A stretch of DNA of 64,000 nucleotides, from positions 62,001 to 126,000 of the forward strand of contig NZ_CP014277.1 in assembly GCF_001578105.1 (NCBI RefSeq), read 5' to 3'. The notes below the pieces were generated by a model. It searched no databases. It was not told the DNA's origin and saw only the letters and a list, made by a program, of their open reading frames with translations. Positions 61,570 to 64,000 of the stretch are shown here, in pieces. The stretch's first letter is position 1. Every line of letters begins with the position of its first letter. The stretch is from Martelella sp. AD-3. Lineage in GTDB: Bacteria; Pseudomonadota; Alphaproteobacteria; Rhizobiales; Rhizobiaceae. Made by a program: the position numbers and the translations under genes.

Positions 61570-61857
61570 ATGCAGGATCTGTTAGACGCGATATCCGACC
61601 CGACCCGCCGCGCGGCGCTGGCCCTGATCTGGAATGATCGGGAGCATTGCGTGTGTGAACTGATGACGCGGCTGGGGGCCACCCAGAGCCGCATGTCGCG
61701 CCATCTGAAAGTGCTGCGGGATGCCGGGCTGATCCTCGACCGGCGCGATGCACAATGGGTGCGCTATCGCAAGAATCCGGACATCAGGCCCGAATTCGCG
61801 GCGGTGATCGCGGCGGTTCTGGCCGCTGAAGCTTATGCGGAAAGGCAAAGCGCATGA
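61570..61857 (+). CDS. ArsR-family regulator
   Basis: 95 residues. Winged helix: ISDPTRRAALALIWNDREHCVCELMTRLGATQSRMSRHLKVLRDAGLILDRRDAQWVRYR. The ELCVCxLM motif of ArsR is REHCVCELM here, with Cys in the As/Sb-sensing position of helix 3. It should repress the operon with arsP and the thioredoxin-like gene and release on binding arsenic or antimony. It overlaps arsP by four bases. Confidence 0.9.
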   Translation: MQDLLDAISDPTRRAALALIWNDREHCVCELMTRLGATQSRMSRHLKVLRDAGLILDRRDAQWVRYRKNPDIRPEFAAVIAAVLAAEAYAERQSA

Positions 61858-62912
61858 CTATCGCGACGCAGAGGTTGAAAAGCGGGCGGGACGGTTCCGC
61901 CCTCAGATGGTATCTCGGCATCGCGGGCGCTTCGGTGATCTGGTGGCTGGCCTATGGTCAACTGATCGCCTTCTCCGAATGGGCCACCGCGCTTTTTCCC
62001 GTCGACCGCCAAAGCCACACCGGCGAGGCGATTGCCTTTTTCTTCTATGATGTTCCCAAGGTCTTGTTGCTTCTGACCGGCATCGTGTTTGTCACCGGCG
62101 TGTTGCGCAGCTGGTTCAGTCCGGAGAAAACCCGCGCATTGCTTGCCGGAAGACGCCAGATTTTCGGCTACCCCATGGCCGCGGCTCTTGGCGTTCTCAC
62201 ACCCTTCTGTTCATGTTCCTCCGTACCGCTTTTCATCGGCTTCGTTTCAGCCGGGATTCCGCTTGGCGTCACGTTTTCGTTTCTGATCGCAGGCCCGATG
62301 GTCGGACCTGTCGGACTCGGCCTGCTTTATGGCCTTGTCGGCTGGAAAATTGCGACGATCTATCTCGTCTTCGGCTTCACCATCGCCACGATTGCCGGTT
62401 GGGTTCTCGGGAAGATGCGGCTGGAGCGCTACCTTCAGGCGTGGGTGCGGGAAATCAATGCGGGATCGGCGGGCGACCTCCCCGAGGAGCGGATGAGTTT
62501 TGCCGACCGGTTGAAGATCGGCCTTGAACAGGTCCGGGAGATTGTCGGCAAGGTCTGGATCTGGGTCGTGGTCGGCATATCCATCGGGGCGCTGATCCAC
62601 GGTTATGTTCCTGAAGCGCTCATGCTCCGGGTCATGGGCGGCGAGGCGTGGTGGTCTGTTCCGGCTGCCGTTATCGTCGGCGTGCCGATGTACACCAATG
62701 CCGCGGGCGTTATCCCGATCGTCGAAGCGCTCCTGGGCAAGGGCGCTGCCCTTGGCACGACGCTGGCCTTCATGATGTCGGTCATCGCGCTTTCCCTGCC
62801 CGAGATGATCATCCTCAAGCAGGTGCTGACCTACCGGCTGATCGCGATTTTCATCGCCGTTGTGTCTGCCGGTATTCTAGCCACGGGCTTCTTGTTCAAC
62901 CTCATCCTCTGA
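61854..62912 (+). CDS. arsP: ArsP/DUF318-family permease
   Basis: 352 residues, eight or more helices. TPFCSCSSVPLFIGFVSAGI is the CxC signature of ArsP-like permeases, followed by GPMVGPVGLGLL and, in the second half, GVPMYTNAAGVIPIVEALLGKG and ALSLPEMIILKQV. ArsP exports trivalent organoarsenicals such as methylarsenite and roxarsone(III) in characterised cases. The ArsR regulator fits. It is followed by a small thioredoxin-like protein, a common pair. Confidence 0.88.
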   Translation: MTIATQRLKSGRDGSALRWYLGIAGASVIWWLAYGQLIAFSEWATALFPVDRQSHTGEAIAFFFYDVPKVLLLLTGIVFVTGVLRSWFSPEKTRALLAGRRQIFGYPMAAALGVLTPFCSCSSVPLFIGFVSAGIPLGVTFSFLIAGPMVGPVGLGLLYGLVGWKIATIYLVFGFTIATIAGWVLGKMRLERYLQAWVREINAGSAGDLPEERMSFADRLKIGLEQVREIVGKVWIWVVVGISIGALIHGYVPEALMLRVMGGEAWWSVPAAVIVGVPMYTNAAGVIPIVEALLGKGAALGTTLAFMMSVIALSLPEMIILKQVLTYRLIAIFIAVVSAGILATGFLFNLIL

Positions 62913-62923
62913 AAGGAACGATC

Positions 62924-63160
62924 ATGAAATTGATCAGGATTTATGGCCCCGGCTGCAAACGCTGCGAAGCAACGGAAGCCATGGTGAAAGCCGCCGCCGA
63001 AAAGCTCGGCATTGCCGCCGACATTGAAAAGGTGACCGATCCGAAATCAATAGCGATGGCGGGCGTGATGTCGACACCGGGCATAGCGGTTGACGGCAAG
63101 CTTGTTCACGCAGGAGGGCTGCCGGACAAGGCCAAACTCGAGGCCTGGCTGTCGGCGTAG
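62924..63160 (+). CDS. Small thioredoxin-like redox protein
   Basis: 78 residues, GAAAGGAACG upstream. Starts MKLIRIYGPGCKRCEATEAM, with active-site CKRC, and ends with GVMSTPGIAVDGKLVHAGG, the cis-Pro loop, like the redox-active disulfide protein 2/thioredoxin_3 type. Commonly found after ArsP-type permeases (COG0701); possible role in reducing metalloids. Last gene of the operon. Confidence 0.85.
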   Translation: MKLIRIYGPGCKRCEATEAMVKAAAEKLGIAADIEKVTDPKSIAMAGVMSTPGIAVDGKLVHAGGLPDKAKLEAWLSA

Positions 63161-63167
63161 AATGAAG

Positions 63168-63198
63168 GAGCGGGGCAGCACTATCCGCTGTCCCGCTC
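63168..63198 (+). terminator. Terminator-like hairpin after the ars operon
   Basis: Twelve-base stem GAGCGGGGCAGC/GCTGTCCCGCTC with one G-T wobble (63168-63179, 63187-63198), eight bases after the stop codon. No T-run follows. Confidence 0.55.
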
Positions 63199-63229
63199 AA
63201 CTCTCCTGACGCAGGAAACCAGGTGCGCA

Positions 63230-63312
63230 CCAGAGCATCGGGCGATGCTCTGGCCATTCCTTCGCCGCTCCGGGTTAACGAAAAACCGGTAACCACTTTT
63301 CCGCCCGGCGCT
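63230..63312. repeat. Rhizobial-type palindromic intergenic element
   Basis: Perfect ten-base stem CCAGAGCATC/GATGCTCTGG (63230-63239, 63244-63253), then GGGTTAACGAAAAACCGGT and CACTTTTCCGCCCGGCGCTCTAG. The AAAACCGGTNNCCACTTTT pattern is characteristic of mosaic palindromic repeats in rhizobia. It abuts the stop codon of the permease gene at 63313. Confidence 0.65.
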
Positions 63313-64000
63313 CTAGATAATCGCCTGTCGCACCCTTGCCGATACCCATTCCGACACAATGACGGTTGCGAGAATGACGACGAGAATCATCGTGACCTGC
63401 GGCCAGGCCAGCACATTGAGCGATGACTGCAGTTTCAGACCGAGGCCGCCGGCGCCGACAAGGCCGAGGATCGCGCTTTCGCGGATATTGATGTCCCAGC
63501 GGAACACGGTGATGCCCCAGAAGGCGGGCTGCACCTGCGGAACGATGGCGTAATCCAGGATCTGGGCGTGGCTGGCGCCGGTCGCGGCAATGGCTTCGAC
63601 CTGGGTCGCGTCAACCTCTTCAATCGCCTCATAGAGCAGCTTGCCGATGAAGCCGACCGAGCGCAGGCCGATGGCTATGACGCCGGCCAAGAGGCCCGGC
63701 CCCATGATGGCGACCAGCAGCAGCGCCCAGATCAGCGAATTGATCGAACGGCTGGCCACGATGACGAACAGGGCCGCAGGCCGCAGGATCATGGCCGACG
63801 GCGTGGTGTTGCGCGCCGCCAGAAAGGCGACCGGCACGGCAAGAACGACACCCAGCATGGTGCCGAGCGTGGCCATGTTCAAAGTGTCCCAGAGCGGCGC
63901 CCAGAGCTCGTTCATATAAGACAGGCGCGGCGGCCACATCCGGCTGCCGATATCGGCGGCCTGCTTCGGCGCATCGCTCACGAAAGCCCAGATCGTGTCG
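63313..64000 (-). CDS. phnE: PhnE-like ABC transporter permease, N-terminus cut by the window edge
   Basis: The reverse frame is open to the right edge (229 residues visible); the GTG at 63979-63981 lies inside it, and the frame continues to 64000 with a sequence (DTIWAF) typical of PhnE interior, so the start is outside. About five helices are visible; coupling region YEAIEEVDATQVEAIAATGA and RESAILGLVGAGGLGLKL fit PhnE of phosphonate/phosphite transporters. It is a different lineage from the permease at 9590-10348. Its partners lie beyond the window. Confidence 0.85.
   Translation of the reverse strand, partial: DTIWAFVSDAPKQAADIGSRMWPPRLSYMNELWAPLWDTLNMATLGTMLGVVLAVPVAFLAARNTTPSAMILRPAALFVIVASRSINSLIWALLLVAIMGPGLLAGVIAIGLRSVGFIGKLLYEAIEEVDATQVEAIAATGASHAQILDYAIVPQVQPAFWGITVFRWDINIRESAILGLVGAGGLGLKLQSSLNVLAWPQVTMILVVILATVIVSEWVSARVRQAII

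Overview
The window looks like accessory DNA from an alphaproteobacterium of the Hyphomicrobiales (Rhizobium/Agrobacterium/Ochrobactrum type), probably a plasmid, chromid or integrated element. The reasons are the high GC content, a block of DUF3991-Toprim, DUF1419, DUF3085, methylase-helicase and ParB-like genes of the kind carried on rhizobial plasmids, a DUF1403-ScpB pair, and two alphaproteobacterial transglutaminase-like cysteine peptidases. No RepABC, rRNA, recognisable tRNA or CRISPR array was seen.

Layout. 1-279: edge fragment of a DUF1624 acyltransferase (-). 535-5497: MerR regulator diverging from a cadA-methyltransferase-lspA-dsbB-dsbA operon. 5505-10348: DtxR/MntR-type repressor diverging from a di-heme peroxidase plus PhnD/PhnC/PhnE-like ABC transporter operon with a dyad over its promoter. 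10434-12170: sco-pcuAC-sco operon behind a second MerR-type promoter. 12599-13585: ACR3/bile-acid-symporter-like transporter. 14065-17024: two BTLCP peptidases, two small membrane proteins and strong inverted repeats. 17323-27155: long run of copper/thiol-redox genes ending in a multicopper oxidase. 27394-27971: small membrane proteins (-). 28369-39673: plasmid housekeeping block. 39914-46185: seven-gene leftward operon (cadA, CDF, pcuAC, sco, ccdA, lspA, flavoprotein). 46321-47978: dsbB-dsbA and merR. 48121-53563: Tn3-family resolvase and transposase followed by DUF1403 and ScpB. 54263-60388: one 2041-residue protein with a predicted nuclease head. 60389-61352: debris with a deleted copy of the cadA-methyltransferase module. 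61542-63160: ArsR-ArsP-thioredoxin operon. 63313-64000: edge fragment of a PhnE-like permease (-).

How the genes work together. The dominant theme is soft-metal export (two CadA-type ATPases, a CDF protein) combined with periplasmic copper and thiol handling: five Sco-like proteins, three PCuAC chaperones, three DsbA-like proteins, two DsbB, two CcdA, CcmG/TlpA-like thioredoxins, a multicopper oxidase and Met-rich peptides. Three near-identical dyads at 46224-46244, 46324-46344 and 47545-47569 suggest that one MerR protein (47574-47978) controls the cadA operon, the dsbB-dsbA pair and its own gene. Two other promoters (986-1016 and 10434-10464) share a TTGAAG box and a 19-bp spacer and may answer to the first MerR.

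The best candidate for an undescribed system is the protein at 54263-60388: a PD-(D/E)XK-like N-terminus, a long TPR-like helical region and a PIN-like segment. It stands alone between a Tn3 element and decayed DNA, which suggests a single-gene defence or conflict system.
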